Positions 17,102 through 26,209 of a stretch of DNA of 64,000 nucleotides are shown here, one piece after another (position 1 is the stretch's first letter; every line of letters starts with the position of its first letter). The stretch is from Streptomyces sp. LBL. GTDB taxonomy: Bacteria > Actinomycetota > Actinomycetes > Streptomycetales > Streptomycetaceae. The DNA is taken from the NCBI RefSeq assembly GCF_029893585.1, contig NZ_JARXYX010000002.1, positions 248,001 to 312,000 on the forward strand, read 5' to 3'. Both the position numbers and the translations under genes were made by a program. The notes beneath the pieces were generated by a model. It saw only the letters and a list, made by a program, of their open reading frames with translations. It did no database searches and was not told the origin of the DNA.

Positions 17102-17692
17102 GTGACCACCCCTGTCGTCTCCATCGCTTACCACTCCGGCTTCGGCCACACCGCCGTCCTCGCCGAGGCCGTCCGCGATGGGGTGACCACCGCCGGCGCC
17201 ACCGCCCACCTGATCAACGTCGAGGAGATCTCCGAGGAGCAGTGGAACCTGCTCGACGCCTCGGACGCGATCATCTTCGGCTCGCCCACCTACATGGGCA
17301 CCGCCTCCGCCGTCTTCCACGCCTTCGCCGAGGCCAGCTCCAAGCGCTGGTACACCCAGGCGTGGAAGGACAAGATCGCCGCAGGTTTCACCATCTCCGC
17401 GGGCAAGAGCGGCGACAAGCTCAACACCCTGCAGTACTTCACCGTGCTCGCCGCGCAGCACCACATGCACTGGGTCGGCCTCGGCCTGATGCCCGGCTGG
17501 AACACCTCCACGGCGTCCGAGAACGACCTCAACCGCCTCGGCTTCTTCCTCGGCGCCGCCGCCCAGGGCAACCAGGACCAGGGAGCCGAGGGCGTACACA
17601 AGGCCGACATCGCCACCGCCGCCGAGCTCGGCAAGCGCGTCGTCGAGGTCGCCCGCGTCTACGCCGCAGGCCGCACCGCCCTCGCCGCCTGA
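17102..17692 (+). CDS. flavodoxin-like NAD(P)H:quinone oxidoreductase (WrbA-like)
   Basis: 196 residues. The N-terminal FMN phosphate loop reads IAYHSGFGHTAVLAEAV, followed by DAIIFGSPTYMGTASAVFHA and KIAAGFTISAGKSGDKLNTL, the three FMN-contact regions of the WrbA/flavodoxin_2 fold. Such enzymes reduce quinones by two electrons. GTG start with AAGGAG nine bases upstream. The hairpin at 17,887 probably terminates this operon. With the neighbouring quinone-reductase-like MDR gene and the SnoaL proteins it suggests a quinone or electrophile response under the TetR. Confidence 0.88.
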   Translation: MTTPVVSIAYHSGFGHTAVLAEAVRDGVTTAGATAHLINVEEISEEQWNLLDASDAIIFGSPTYMGTASAVFHAFAEASSKRWYTQAWKDKIAAGFTISAGKSGDKLNTLQYFTVLAAQHHMHWVGLGLMPGWNTSTASENDLNRLGFFLGAAAQGNQDQGAEGVHKADIATAAELGKRVVEVARVYAAGRTALAA

Positions 17693-17886
17693 GCGACCGA
17701 CTCCGGGGCGGATGCGCGGCCCGGACGACGAGGTGGTGCTTGACGAAGCGCACCGGCAACTGCTCCGGACCGGGCAGCAGCACCGCAGACTCGCGATCAG
17801 CGACGCGCAGCGACGCCATCATGAGGCGGTCGCCGGCGTTGGGGAACATCGGTACAGCGGCCATCGGTGAGATTGATCTTGAAGTT

Positions 17887-17923
17887 GGAGGACCCCGGCG
17901 AGATGTGTTCGCCGGGGTCCTCC
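17887..17923. terminator. strong hairpin terminator
   Basis: A perfect 15-base stem, GGAGGACCCCGGCGA with TCGCCGGGGTCCTCC, around the loop GATGTGT. Confidence 0.75.
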
Positions 17924-17941
17924 GCCTTCTAGTGATCGGTC

Positions 17942-18330
17942 AGCGGCGGAGGCACTGGCAGGTGAAGACCGGCCCTCGCATGACTGCGCGCGCGCCGGAG
18001 TCCGTGAGACGACGCCTGATCTGCCGTATCGGGCGCCGTAGCGCATCGCTGCTGCTTGGCTCCCTCGTCGGCCTGTACGGGGCCGGGCAGCTCGCCGACC
18101 CGCTGCCAGACACCCGCGGCGTACGCCTGCTACTGGGCCCTGGCGCCGATGGCGTGGTCCTCGACGTGGATCGCGGCCGGGCTCATCGCCGTGGCGTGCG
18201 CGTTCCGCCGCGGCAACGACTGGCCCGGGTTCGCCGCCCTCACCGCGGTCACCGTGCCGTGGACCGTGTCTTTCCTGGCCAGCTGGATCCCGCTGAACGA
18301 CAACCCGCGCGGCTGGATCACCGCCACGGC
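17942..18330 (+). pseudogene. small membrane protein, frameshifted and truncated
   Basis: Frame one gives RRSASLLLGSLVGLYGAGQL; a shift near 18,105 continues as YACYWALAPMAWSSTWIAAG and FAALTAVTVPWTVSFLASWI, three hydrophobic segments of an uncharacterised membrane protein. The reading ends at the junction with the P1 peptidase fragment near 18,335. No function assigned. Confidence 0.45.
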
Positions 18331-18337
18331 GACGGTC

Positions 18338-19169
18338 ACCACGGTGGTCCCGTCGTTCAGCAGATGCACCCGCCGCGCGGCGCGCGCGATGCCGTCGTGC
18401 GTCGTGCCGGCCAGCTTCTGCGCCTGCGCCTTCGACAGGTCCGCGTCGGTGGCGACCACGGCGAGCGTGGTGTCCAGCGGGGGCGGCGCGTTCTTCGCCG
18501 CGATCTCGGCCAGCCGCAGACGCGCGGCCCGGTGGACGTCCTGTGCCGGACAGCTCACCCGCCCCTGCGACAGCTCCCCGTACAGCGCCCCCGGTCCCGG
18601 GTTCCACGGCCGACCCCGCCGCGTTGGCCGCCACCAGCGCGGCCACCGTGACCCCCGAGTCGAGCACCGTGCTCGCGGTGCCGATCCCGCCCTTGACCGG
18701 CCCCGCGGTGGCTCCCGTACCGGCGCCCACACGGCCCTCCGGCACCGCGGCGCCCGCCTCGCTCGCCGTGGCCGCCTCGACCGCGGCCCGTCCGGTGGCC
18801 GCGTCCGGCCTGGCCCGGAAGTCGCCGCCGCGGACGAGGTCGAAGACACAGGCGGCGGGCACCACCGGCACGACATGCGCCGGATCCACCCCCACCCCGC
18901 GTCGCTGTTCCTCCGGCCAGGCCGTCACCCCGGACGCCGCGTCGAGCCCGTACGCGCTGCCGCCGGTCAGCACGATCGCCTCGACCTTCTGCACCAGGTT
19001 GCGCGGATCGAGCGCGTCGATCTCCTTGGTGCCGGGCCCGTCGCCGCGCACGTCCACCGCGGCGACGGCACCGCCCTCGGGGCGCCGGCACCACCGTGGT
19101 GCCGGTGAGCCAACCGTCGCCGGTACGCGTCGCGTGCCCCACGACATCTGTCCGAGCGTCAACTGTCAT
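18338..19169 (-). pseudogene. P1-family (DmpA-like) peptidase, two frameshifts, 3' end missing
   Basis: N terminus VVGHATRTGDGWLTGTTVV, then in a second frame EGGAVAAVDVRGDGPGTKEI, LVQKVEAIVLTGGSAYGLDA and GGIGTASTVLDSGVTVAALV (substrate and self-cleavage region of DmpA/L-aminopeptidase proteins), then in a third frame LYGELSQGR onward to LLNDGTTVVTVA. The last part is lost at the 18,335 junction. Homopolymer-rich shift points could include sequencing errors, but the missing end is real. Confidence 0.7.
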
Positions 19170-19197
19170 GGGGCCGGTCTCGTCCGGACCGGTCCGG

Positions 19198-20436
19198 TCA
19201 GGCGAACGGCGCTCGCACCGCCGTCTCGCGCTCCCGGGCCGTCGTGCGCGCCGTCAGTGTCTCGCCGGTCGCCACCGTCAGCGCGCAGACGAGACCGGCC
19301 GAGAGCACCGCCCACTCGCCCAGGAACATGCAGCAGATCACCAGCAGGGCCGCGGTCGGCAGTACCAGCTGCTGGGCGATGCCCACCTTGAAGTAACGCG
19401 CGTGCAGTGCCCAGACAGTGAGCAGATACAGCGCCGTCGGCAGGGTCACGGCCGCCGACGCGGACAGCGTCGAGATATGTGCCTTGCCCACGGACTGCTC
19501 GACCGCCACCTCCAGACCCGCACCGATCGCGGCCGCCGAGGCGAAGACGACGTAGTGGCCGTAACCCCACAGGAACGCCTGCCTGTTGGATCTCAGATGA
19601 CCGTGGATCGGCACCACGAAGTAGATCCACCAGGCGGCGAAGATGATCAGCAGCCCGCCCGCGGCGATCGGCAGCAGTTCGCCCAGCGCGTCCTCCTCGT
19701 CGATGCCTGTCTTCACGGCGACCGTGGCCGCCGCGATGGTCTCGCCGAGCACGATGATCGTGAACAGCCCGTACCGCTCGGCGATGTGGTGCGGGTGCCA
19801 GGACGTGGGTTGGACCTTCTCCGCGTACGCCGGCACGCACATCTCGAGGACCGCCATCACCACGAACACCGCGACCAGGGTGTCCTCGGGCAGGACCAAG
19901 AGGCCGACCCAGCCGATCTGGCACAGCACCACCCCGCCGGCGTACCGCAGGGCCACCCTGCGCTCCCTGCCCTGACTCGACCTGGCCACGCGCAACCATT
20001 GGGACACCAAGGCGAGCCGCATGATCACATAGCCCACCACCCCCGCCTGGTACTCGTGGTCCTCGAACACCCGGGAGACCCCGGCCGCGAGCACCAGCAC
20101 ACCGGCAATCTGGATCAGCGTGACGACCCGGAAGAGCACGTCGTCGTTGTCGTAGGCCGAGGCGAACCACGTGAAGTTCATCCACGCCCACCAGATGGCG
20201 AAGAACACCAACGCGTAGTAGAGGATCCCCTCGCCCGCATGGCCCTCGGCGACCGCGTGCACCAACTGGATGCCCGCCTGGGCGATGGCCACGACGAAGC
20301 ACAGGTCGAAGAAGAGCTCCAGCTGAGTGGCGGATCGGTGTACCTCACCGCGGTCACGGGCGGTGAGCCTGCGCAGCGGGCTGCGGTGCGCGGGCGATCG
20401 GGGGGAGTCCGGCGCGGGAGTGGAACTTGGCGTCAT
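19198..20436 (-). CDS. low temperature requirement protein A (LtrA) family membrane protein
   Basis: 412 residues, about ten to twelve hydrophobic helices. The N-terminal ATQLELFFDLCFVVAIAQAG and the following YYALVFFAIWWAWMNFTWFA, plus HIAERYGLFTIIVLGETIAA, are the LtrA signatures. The family is widespread in actinomycetes; its biochemical role is not settled. The ATG at 20,436 is chosen because an upstream in-frame extension of 90 residues is low-complexity and unconserved. Confidence 0.88.
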   Translation of the reverse strand: MTPSSTPAPDSPRSPAHRSPLRRLTARDRGEVHRSATQLELFFDLCFVVAIAQAGIQLVHAVAEGHAGEGILYYALVFFAIWWAWMNFTWFASAYDNDDVLFRVVTLIQIAGVLVLAAGVSRVFEDHEYQAGVVGYVIMRLALVSQWLRVARSSQGRERRVALRYAGGVVLCQIGWVGLLVLPEDTLVAVFVVMAVLEMCVPAYAEKVQPTSWHPHHIAERYGLFTIIVLGETIAAATVAVKTGIDEEDALGELLPIAAGGLLIIFAAWWIYFVVPIHGHLRSNRQAFLWGYGHYVVFASAAAIGAGLEVAVEQSVGKAHISTLSASAAVTLPTALYLLTVWALHARYFKVGIAQQLVLPTAALLVICCMFLGEWAVLSAGLVCALTVATGETLTARTTARERETAVRAPFA

Positions 20437-20716
20437 GAAGTCAAGCACAGCAGATGAGGCGCTTAATCTCTTGCCCAGCGTGGTTTTGTTGGTGGAACCT
20501 GAACCTGACACCACTTGTCGCTCAGGGCCGAGAACACCTGGTTTCGCCGGAGGGCGATGTCTGTGAGTTCTGGCAACGCTTGAGGGCTTGCGGTGGGAGC
20601 ATGGACGTGCTCTGCGGGATGAGGCTGCGATGGCGCCACCGAAGTCCAAGGTTGAAGCGACCTCCGGCTTCGCCAACCGGCGCAGTGGCTTGACGTCCAC
20701 CACCACAGGGCCGCGC
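20437..20716. other. intergenic stretch, nothing recognised
   Basis: No supported frame. It presumably holds the ltrA promoter and rearrangement scar DNA. Confidence 0.4.
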
Positions 20717-20938
20717 TCAGAGAGTGTTCAGGAACAACTCGACGACGCGGCCCCCGTGACGAATCACCTCCAGCCGGCTGACATCCGAGTCGGGAAGGAG
20801 CACGGCCACATCCAGGTCGCTGGTCGGAGTGGCGCGCCCTCGCGCAGCCGAGCCTCCGAGCAGGGCCCCCAGGGCATGCGGAAAGAATTCGGTGACCACG
20901 CGGAGAGCTTGGGCTTCGACAGTCTCTTGATCATCCAT
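20717..20938 (-). CDS. minimal nucleotidyltransferase-domain protein, probably truncated
   Basis: 73 residues. GGSAARGRATPTSDLDVAVL is the pol-beta superfamily GS/DxD metal motif seen in MNT-type and KNTase-like nucleotidyltransferases. Full-length members are over 90 residues and add a third acidic residue, which here would be the Glu in RVVELFL just before the stop. The start abuts an unrelated ligase fragment. It may be a working minimal MNT without its HEPN partner, or a remnant. Confidence 0.5.
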   Translation of the reverse strand: MDDQETVEAQALRVVTEFFPHALGALLGGSAARGRATPTSDLDVAVLLPDSDVSRLEVIRHGGRVVELFLNTL

Positions 20939-21119
20939 GGGTGTCGTGCGCCGTGCCACCCACCCGGGTCTGGATGCCGAGGAGGTCCAGGCGTTCGTCG
21001 CGGCCCGGGTCGCGCCGTACAAGAAGGCCCGGCTGGTCGAGTTGCTGGACCAGATCCCGAAGCCCCCGGCCGGCAAGTTACTGCGCAAGGACCTGCGTCG
21101 ACGGGAGTCGGCGATGTGA
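20937..21119 (+). pseudogene. acyl-CoA synthetase (AMP-binding) C-terminal fragment
   Basis: 60 codons giving LDAEEVQAFVAARVAPYKKA then LDQIPKPPAGKLLRKDLRRR, the C-terminal lid of ANL ligases with the A10 catalytic Lys in PAGKLLRK. Nothing of the main domain is present. Confidence 0.75.
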
Positions 21120-21540
21120 CGGGCGGCGAAGGGCCCGAAAATGGGGCCGAAGCCCGGTCCCCTCGACTCCGCGGACGACGCCGTCGCGAAGCCCCGGTCC
21201 GGCCGGCAGTGCCACCGTCTCCCTGGCGGAACGGCTCGGCAGGCACCCTGGCGCCGTGCGAGCCGAGCGCACCCGGTACGCCGAAGCATCCGTCGATTCC
21301 TCGCTGGCCGAACGCACATGACCGAGGCGGTGCGCGGCGGGTGGGCATCGGGGTCATGCCCACCCCAATGACGAAATTCGTCAGCCACGTGGTGCAATCC
21401 TCGGCAAGGACCGAGGTCCCGCGCCACCGCTGCCTCAGGGTGCGACCGTGTCACGGTGACGGCTTCATGCGAGCCGTGGATAAGCTCACCCGGCCCGTGT
21501 GGACGAGCGGTTTGCGCGGTCAATGAAGGAGGACGACGAG
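21120..21540. other. 421-base stretch without a supported gene
   Basis: No conserved protein, start or clear hairpin was recognised on either strand. The last 20 bases hold the ribosome site (AAGGAGG) of the next gene. Confidence 0.45.
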
Positions 21541-22194
21541 ATGCATGTGATCGTGTTGCCGGGAGGCGGCTACGAGGTGCACGCCGAGCACGAGGCCCAG
21601 CCGATTGTCGATTGGCTCGAAGGATTGGGCTTGGAGGCGAGCGTCTTCCGGTATCCGCTCAGCACGCGGCATCCAGCGCCGCTCGCGGCACTTCAGACCG
21701 AGATCCGGCGCCTACGGGACAGGGGGGCCGACACGATCGGGGTCGTGGGCTTCTCGGCCGGTGGGCACCTCGCGGGCCTGGCAGCCCTCGCTCCGAACGC
21801 TGACGAGCAGACATCGGTTCAGTTCGCTGTTCTCGGCTACGCGATCACGTCGATGGAGACCGAGACGTACCGCCCTTCGCAGCTCATTCTGCTGGGTGAG
21901 GACGCGTCGCCGGAGCTGCGTCGTTCGACCTCGCTCGACGCGCTGGTCACTCCGTCGGCTCCTCCGTTCTTCCTCTGGCACACGGCGGAGGATTCTTACG
22001 TTCCGCCGGAGCACACCTATCGCCTGGCTGCGGCGTTGGCCGCCGACAATGTGCCCCACACGGTGCACGTCTTCCCCCACGGCCCCCACAGCCTGGGCCT
22101 TGCCCATGGGGCTGGAGAGGCATCGACATGGACACGCTTCGCCGAGTCATGGATCGGCGAGCAGGCCGATACTCGGACGCCTCACGGAGCTTGA
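21541..22194 (+). CDS. alpha/beta hydrolase, BD-FAE/acetyl-esterase-like
   Basis: 217 residues. VIVLPGGGYEVHAEHEAQPI is the GGGY oxyanion region, GVVGFSAGGHLAGLAALAP the nucleophile elbow, TAEDSYVPPEHTY the acid and FPHGPHSLGLA the base: a complete catalytic triad. The pattern matches bacterial acetyl-xylan-esterase-like serine esterases. Start ATG with GGAGG nine bases upstream. No signal peptide, so cytoplasmic. Confidence 0.85.
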   Translation: MHVIVLPGGGYEVHAEHEAQPIVDWLEGLGLEASVFRYPLSTRHPAPLAALQTEIRRLRDRGADTIGVVGFSAGGHLAGLAALAPNADEQTSVQFAVLGYAITSMETETYRPSQLILLGEDASPELRRSTSLDALVTPSAPPFFLWHTAEDSYVPPEHTYRLAAALAADNVPHTVHVFPHGPHSLGLAHGAGEASTWTRFAESWIGEQADTRTPHGA

Positions 22195-22370
22195 TAGCGC
22201 CAGCCCATTGCGATGCTGGGGAGTCTGATCGATTCAGCCGGAGTCGACGGAGCACGGCGTCCGCGCTGCTTCTGCGGCGGCTCCCGCCGCATGACGCCGA
22301 ACGCGCGCCACAAGCAAACGCACAGGAACATTGACACGCAGGCGGCGTCACTCACTAGGCAGAGACCTAC

Positions 22371-22545
22371 CCATGACGACCTATTGGATCTTGTTCTCGA
22401 GGCCCATGGCGGCCTCCAGCGGTGGCAAGAAGCAAGAACCGTCCATGCCAAGGGGTCTGTGGGCGGGCTCCTGTGGACGCTCCGCGGCCAGGAGGGAATC
22501 CTTGCTGCGGCCGACATGACCGTTGACGTGCAGCAGCAGATCTGA
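22371..22545 (+). pseudogene. fragment of a conserved actinobacterial hypothetical protein
   Basis: THDDLLDLVLEAHGGLQRWQ then VHAKGSVGGLLWTLRGQEGI resembles the N-terminal end of a family of about 260-residue hypothetical proteins in streptomycetes. The natural start is out of frame and the protein stops after about 58 codons. Remnant. Confidence 0.5.
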
Positions 22546-22692
22546 ACAGCAACCGGGTGTCTTCCTGGCCGGTTACGCATACGGCAGCGACCAGATTGTT
22601 CTCCGTGTCAGGCAAGCCGTCAGGGGTAAGTAACTGTTGTCGTTCCGATCTTGAGCGGTGTCCGTCGAACGGGAGTCTCGATCGGGTGGTCG

Positions 22693-22772
22693 CGAGGTGT
22701 TCGGCGCATACGAGCAGGGCCTCCTGAACACCTCGTTGGTGTCGAATCACCGAGCAACATCAGGAGGCCCTG
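22693..22772 (+). promoter_or_regulatory. nested hairpins covering the ribosome site of the IS5-type transposase
   Basis: CAGGGCCTCCTGA (22,715-22,727) pairs perfectly with TCAGGAGGCCCTG (22,760-22,772), which contains the AGGAGG ribosome site placed just before GTG 22,773. A second pairing, CGAGGTGTTC (22,693) with GAACACCTCG (22,726), overlaps the first arm and could compete with it. Confidence 0.6.
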
Positions 22773-23562
22773 GTGCCGCAGTGTTCCGTGTCGATGGGCG
22801 CGCAGTCCAGTTCCGTCACGCTGGAGTGTGACTGTCTGGCTCACCGGTTCGCAAACGCCGCCGACAACGGGTTTCGGCAGTCGCGTTATCCGACGGACAT
22901 GACGGACGCGGAGTGGGCGGCGGTGCGGCCGTTGCTACCGGTGCCTGGCTGGATGCGCGGCCGGGGAGGGCAGCCGGAGGCGTACTGCCACCGGGCGATA
23001 CTCGATGCGATTCGCTACCTGGTCGACAATGGCATCAAGTGGCGGGCGATGCCCGCCGACTTCCCGCCGTGGGACCGGGTGTACGCGTTCTTTCGCCGCT
23101 GGCGTGACCACGGCCTGGTCAAGGAGTTCCACGACCGGTTGCGCGCGAGGATCCGCGAGAGGCTGGGGCGGGATGCGGAGCCGTCGGCCGGGGTGATCGA
23201 CTCGCAGTCCGTCAAAGCGGACGCCGTCGTCGGCTCCGACAGCCGCGGCTTCGACGGCGGCAAGCTGATCAACGGGCTGGAAGCGGAACATCGTCACCGA
23301 CACCATCGGGCTCCTGCTTGCCGTGTTGGTCACCGCGGCGAGTGTGCAGGACTCCGTCGTCGGCACCAGACTCCTGGACCAGGTCGCGGCCGAACACCCC
23401 GGCATCCGCAAGGTGTGGGTCGACGGCGGCCACCGTCAGCACCTCGTCCAGCACGCGGCCACCCTCGGCGTTGACTTGGAAGTCACTCAACGCAAGCCCG
23501 GGACCAGGGGATTCGCCCACACGACCCACGGTGGCTGTTCACCCTTCTCATGCGCAGGCTAA
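22773..23562 (+). pseudogene. IS5-family transposase, frameshifted and truncated
   Basis: DMTDAEWAAVRPLLPVPGW, AILDAIRYLVDNGIKWRAMP, PPWDRVYAFFRRWRDHGL and AGVIDSQSVKADAVVGSDSR (first catalytic Asp) give a standard IS5/IS1031-like transposase. One extra base near 23,275, after GGKLING, shifts the frame; KRNIVTDTIGLLLAVLVTAA and RKVWVDGGHRQHLVQHA follow in the new frame. The C-terminal Glu region is lost after QRKPGTRGF. The GTG at 22,773 has AGGAGG but the conserved part starts at 22,899. Confidence 0.85.
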
Positions 23563-23617
23563 CGCACCATCAGACGCCGACATTCCAAGGCAACTAGCCC
23601 CATTCTGTTAGGAGTTC

Positions 23618-24811
23618 TAAGGGCTCGCAGAAGAACAACATGTGGGTGGACGGCGCGCTGACCTGGGATGTCAAGCCCAGAAACCCGCAAGTTAATTCTC
23701 TGCACGCCCTAAGCCCGCCCCGGCCCACCTGATGGCGGGATCGGCCAAGTTGAGGGCGCGGGCGGAAGAGCCGATGGACAGCCGGCCGAAGCTGAGGCCG
23801 CTGTTCATGGTGGCGAGCCGGAGGTCAAGGTGGGCGGCGGGTTCGTCGGGCAGGTCGTCGGCGTCGAGCTTAAGGATGACGTCCTCGGCGAGGCGGACGT
23901 GGCGTTCGCCCGTCTCGGAGGCGCCACGCATGGGCACGAACACGCACACCAAGGGGTTGGCGCTGACCATCAACCCGTCCTCGGTGTGGCCGAAGGCGAG
24001 CGAGCGGGTCAGGCCACTGCCGTGCATGCGCAGGGGGACAACGATGTTCCCGCGGATGACGAGCTGCTGCCACCAGGCGGCGGAGATGTCCCATGGGTCG
24101 CCTCAGCCGGTATCGGCGGCGAGGTCGTAGATTCCGTACGGGATCGCCTTGCCCGGGCCCTGCCGATCCAGGAAGTCGTGCGTCTTCACCTGAACCGGCT
24201 CGCCAGTGGGACGCCATTGGCGACGGGCATTCTTGTAGGCGCCGACCGGTTCCTCTTTTGGTGTCGACGTCAATCACGGACTGGCCGCCATCGATGTGGC
24301 CGTTGGCCTGCTCGTTGATGTAGAGGAACTGGGTATCACGGTCCGGATACTGCTTGCCTTCCAGGGTTTTGGTGTTGGCCTGCAAGCTGAAGTCCTTCGC
24401 CCGCAGAAGGTCACCGACCCCGTCCTCACTGACCTTGTGCCCCTGGTGGGTCAGCTCGCCGGTCAGACTCCTGGTCGACTTGGTCGTCCACCGTAGCGGC
24501 GACATCGTATCGCCACGCTCGTCTGGCTCCACCAGGGCCAGTAGCGTCGGGTGTACCCTGGATCGACCTGCGCCGCCTTCTTGCGGCCACCTCTTGGCCG
24601 GCGAACCTGCCCAAGAGGCTCGGAACCCGCTTCCAACTCGTCCACACCCTTTGCGGACCGTTGCCTCACATATCTCGGCTACCGCTGATCCAGATGCGGG
24701 AAAACACCCCAAACCGCAAAGCGAGTTGATCCCTCGCGTCCCGCGACACGCTCGTACCAGGTCAACGAACCGCACAGCCGGAAGCAACACGTTGATTTTC
24801 TGCGAGCCTTA
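23618..24811 (-). mobile_element. ISAzo13-type element remnant bounded by imperfect terminal repeats
   Basis: The left end reads TAAGGGCTCGCAGAAGAACA (23,618) and the right end, on the other strand, TAAGGCTCGCAGAAAATCAA (24,811), so these are the two inverted ends. Between them, minus-strand frames give LLALVEPDERGDTMSPLRWT, ELTHQGHKVSEDGVGDLLRA, TLEGKQYPDRDTQFLYINEQ and, in another frame, THDFLDRQGPGKAIPYGIYD: the ISAzo13 transposase core with several frameshifts. Its C-terminal part is replaced by an unrelated fragment. The right end carries the stop codon of the GNAT gene. Confidence 0.75.
23692..24105 (-). pseudogene. uncharacterised gene fragment inside the ISAzo13 remnant
   Basis: An open frame gives DISAAWWQQLVIRGNIVVPL, MHGSGLTRSLAFGHTEDGLM and VILKLDADDLPDEPAAHLDL. 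It does not match the transposase and I do not recognise the family. An in-frame stop precedes it, so it has lost its own start. Confidence 0.35.
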
Positions 24812-25336
24812 GTCGCCGAGGACCCGCTCCCACAGCAACCCGTCCCGCCAGCTCCCGTCGAGAAAGATCGAGGAGTGCGCGACGCCGTACGGGCTGAACC
24901 CGTTGCGGCGCAGCACCCGCTGAGACGGCAGATTCTCCAGATTGGTGGACGCCTCGGCGCGGTGCAAGCCGAGTTGTTCCGTCATCACCCGGAGTACAAG
25001 CCCGACGGCGTGCCCGGCGTGCCCTTGGTTCTGGGCAACGCTGGCGATCCAGTAACCGACGGAGCCGCGGCGTAGGTGCGGCTGCGGCAGGATGCCTCCA
25101 ACGGTGATCTGCCCGATCACCTGGTCGTCGGCGAGCACCACGCCCGGCCAGACCACGCCAGCCCGGTATCCGGCCAGCAGACTATCGATTCGCTCCGCCT
25201 GGCCCTCCGGGGTGAAGAAGTCGGCCGGCTGGGCCGGTTCCCACGGCCGGAAAGCCTCGACGTCCCGCACCCGATGCTCGGCGATCGGGGCGGCGTCGGT
25301 GGGCTCTATCAGGCGGATCCTGGTGCTGCTGCGCAT
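24809..25336 (-). CDS. GNAT N-acetyltransferase (RimJ/RimL type), RiPP cluster edge
   Basis: 175 residues. IRLIEPTDAAPIAEHRVRDV is the first strand-helix, SVGYWIASVAQNQGHAGHAV the acetyl-CoA motif A region (here Q-x-x-G-x-A rather than R/Q-G-x-G-x-A), and LHRAEASTNLENLPSQRVLR plus RNGF the RimJ-type motif B. RimJ-like enzymes acetylate N-terminal alpha-amines of proteins and of RiPPs or antibiotics. It lies 69 bases downstream of the methyltransferase on the same strand; its stop codon is supplied by the ISAzo13 end, yet the C terminus LLWERVLGD looks complete. Could cap the peptide or give self-resistance. Confidence 0.85.
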   Translation of the reverse strand: MRSSTRIRLIEPTDAAPIAEHRVRDVEAFRPWEPAQPADFFTPEGQAERIDSLLAGYRAGVVWPGVVLADDQVIGQITVGGILPQPHLRRGSVGYWIASVAQNQGHAGHAVGLVLRVMTEQLGLHRAEASTNLENLPSQRVLRRNGFSPYGVAHSSIFLDGSWRDGLLWERVLGD

Positions 25337-25405
25337 GGGCTGGTCCCCGTCACGATGTGTCAGATGAGACGGCTAGCCTATGCGAGGGTTTTGTAGCGCC
25401 GCACC

Positions 25406-26206
25406 CTACGCCCGCCGGAAAATCGAGTCGATCGCGCAGCTCGTGTTCTCGCCGAACAAGTCCAGATATCGGGTGTCGAGCTGGTACTGATGCGGGCTAT
25501 TCCGAAGGAACTCCCGGAGGGTAGCCCGCTTCGCCAGGCTGTCCTCGACCAGTAGGTAGTCACCGGCGGCCAGTCGGGCGTCGAAGAAGTCAAGCACGAC
25601 TCGGACGTGTGCGTGCGCGTCCTCGATCACCAGCCAGGGCCTGGGCAGGTCGTCGCAGTCAGCGAGTACCTCGCTCAGGTGGCCAACGTCCCCGGTCCGA
25701 AAGCTCACCCGGTTGTCCGCGAGGTCCACCGCGGTGCGGTCAATCGAGATGATCACCGGCAGTAGGTCGTGCGCCTCAGCGACGTCGGCCAGCCAGAGGG
25801 CGCTCCCACCGCTGCCGGAGCCGAGTTCGATGATCGTGCCCGGGGTCAGCTCGGCGATCAGCATCGGATAGCTGGCCAAGTCGAACACCGTCTTGTACAG
25901 CGGCCGACCGGCCCAGGTCAGGTGATCGGTGACGCCCTGGGTGGCGACGAAGTTCCGGACCGGGAACGCCAGGGCCGCGAGCACTTCTCGGTCCGATCGA
26001 TCGAGGCGCGGCAGCGGATCCCGGAACCGTTCCGCTGTCAACAGCGCGAGGTATTCGGTCAGCTCGTCAGTCCGGCCGGTGCGCCGGGCCTCTGTCACCG
26101 CACCCCGGATGTGGTGGTCGTGATAGGTGGAGATGCCGCCCTGCCGCGCGGCCTTCGCGGCTACGAGACGCTCGGCGGTCTCGGCGAGTTCGTTGATTTC
26201 ATCCAT
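25406..26206 (-). CDS. CmcI-like SAM-dependent methyltransferase
   Basis: 266 residues. The C-terminal class I fold carries TIIELGSGSGGSALWLADVA (SAM motif I, about residues 124-143), VIISIDRTAVDLADNRV (motif II acidic residue) and PWLVIEDAHAHVRVVLDFFD (DDAH-like metal motif), ending LVEDSLAKR. This matches the cephalosporin hydroxylase/CmcI family, in fact Mg-dependent O-methyltransferases, including rhamnosyl methyltransferases. The N-terminal 100 residues are a helical extension. Three bases after the jmjC-1 stop, so co-translated. It may methylate a hydroxyl placed by a JmjC enzyme. Confidence 0.83.
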   Translation of the reverse strand: MDEINELAETAERLVAAKAARQGGISTYHDHHIRGAVTEARRTGRTDELTEYLALLTAERFRDPLPRLDRSDREVLAALAFPVRNFVATQGVTDHLTWAGRPLYKTVFDLASYPMLIAELTPGTIIELGSGSGGSALWLADVAEAHDLLPVIISIDRTAVDLADNRVSFRTGDVGHLSEVLADCDDLPRPWLVIEDAHAHVRVVLDFFDARLAAGDYLLVEDSLAKRATLREFLRNSPHQYQLDTRYLDLFGENTSCAIDSIFRRA

Positions 26207-26209
26207 GGG

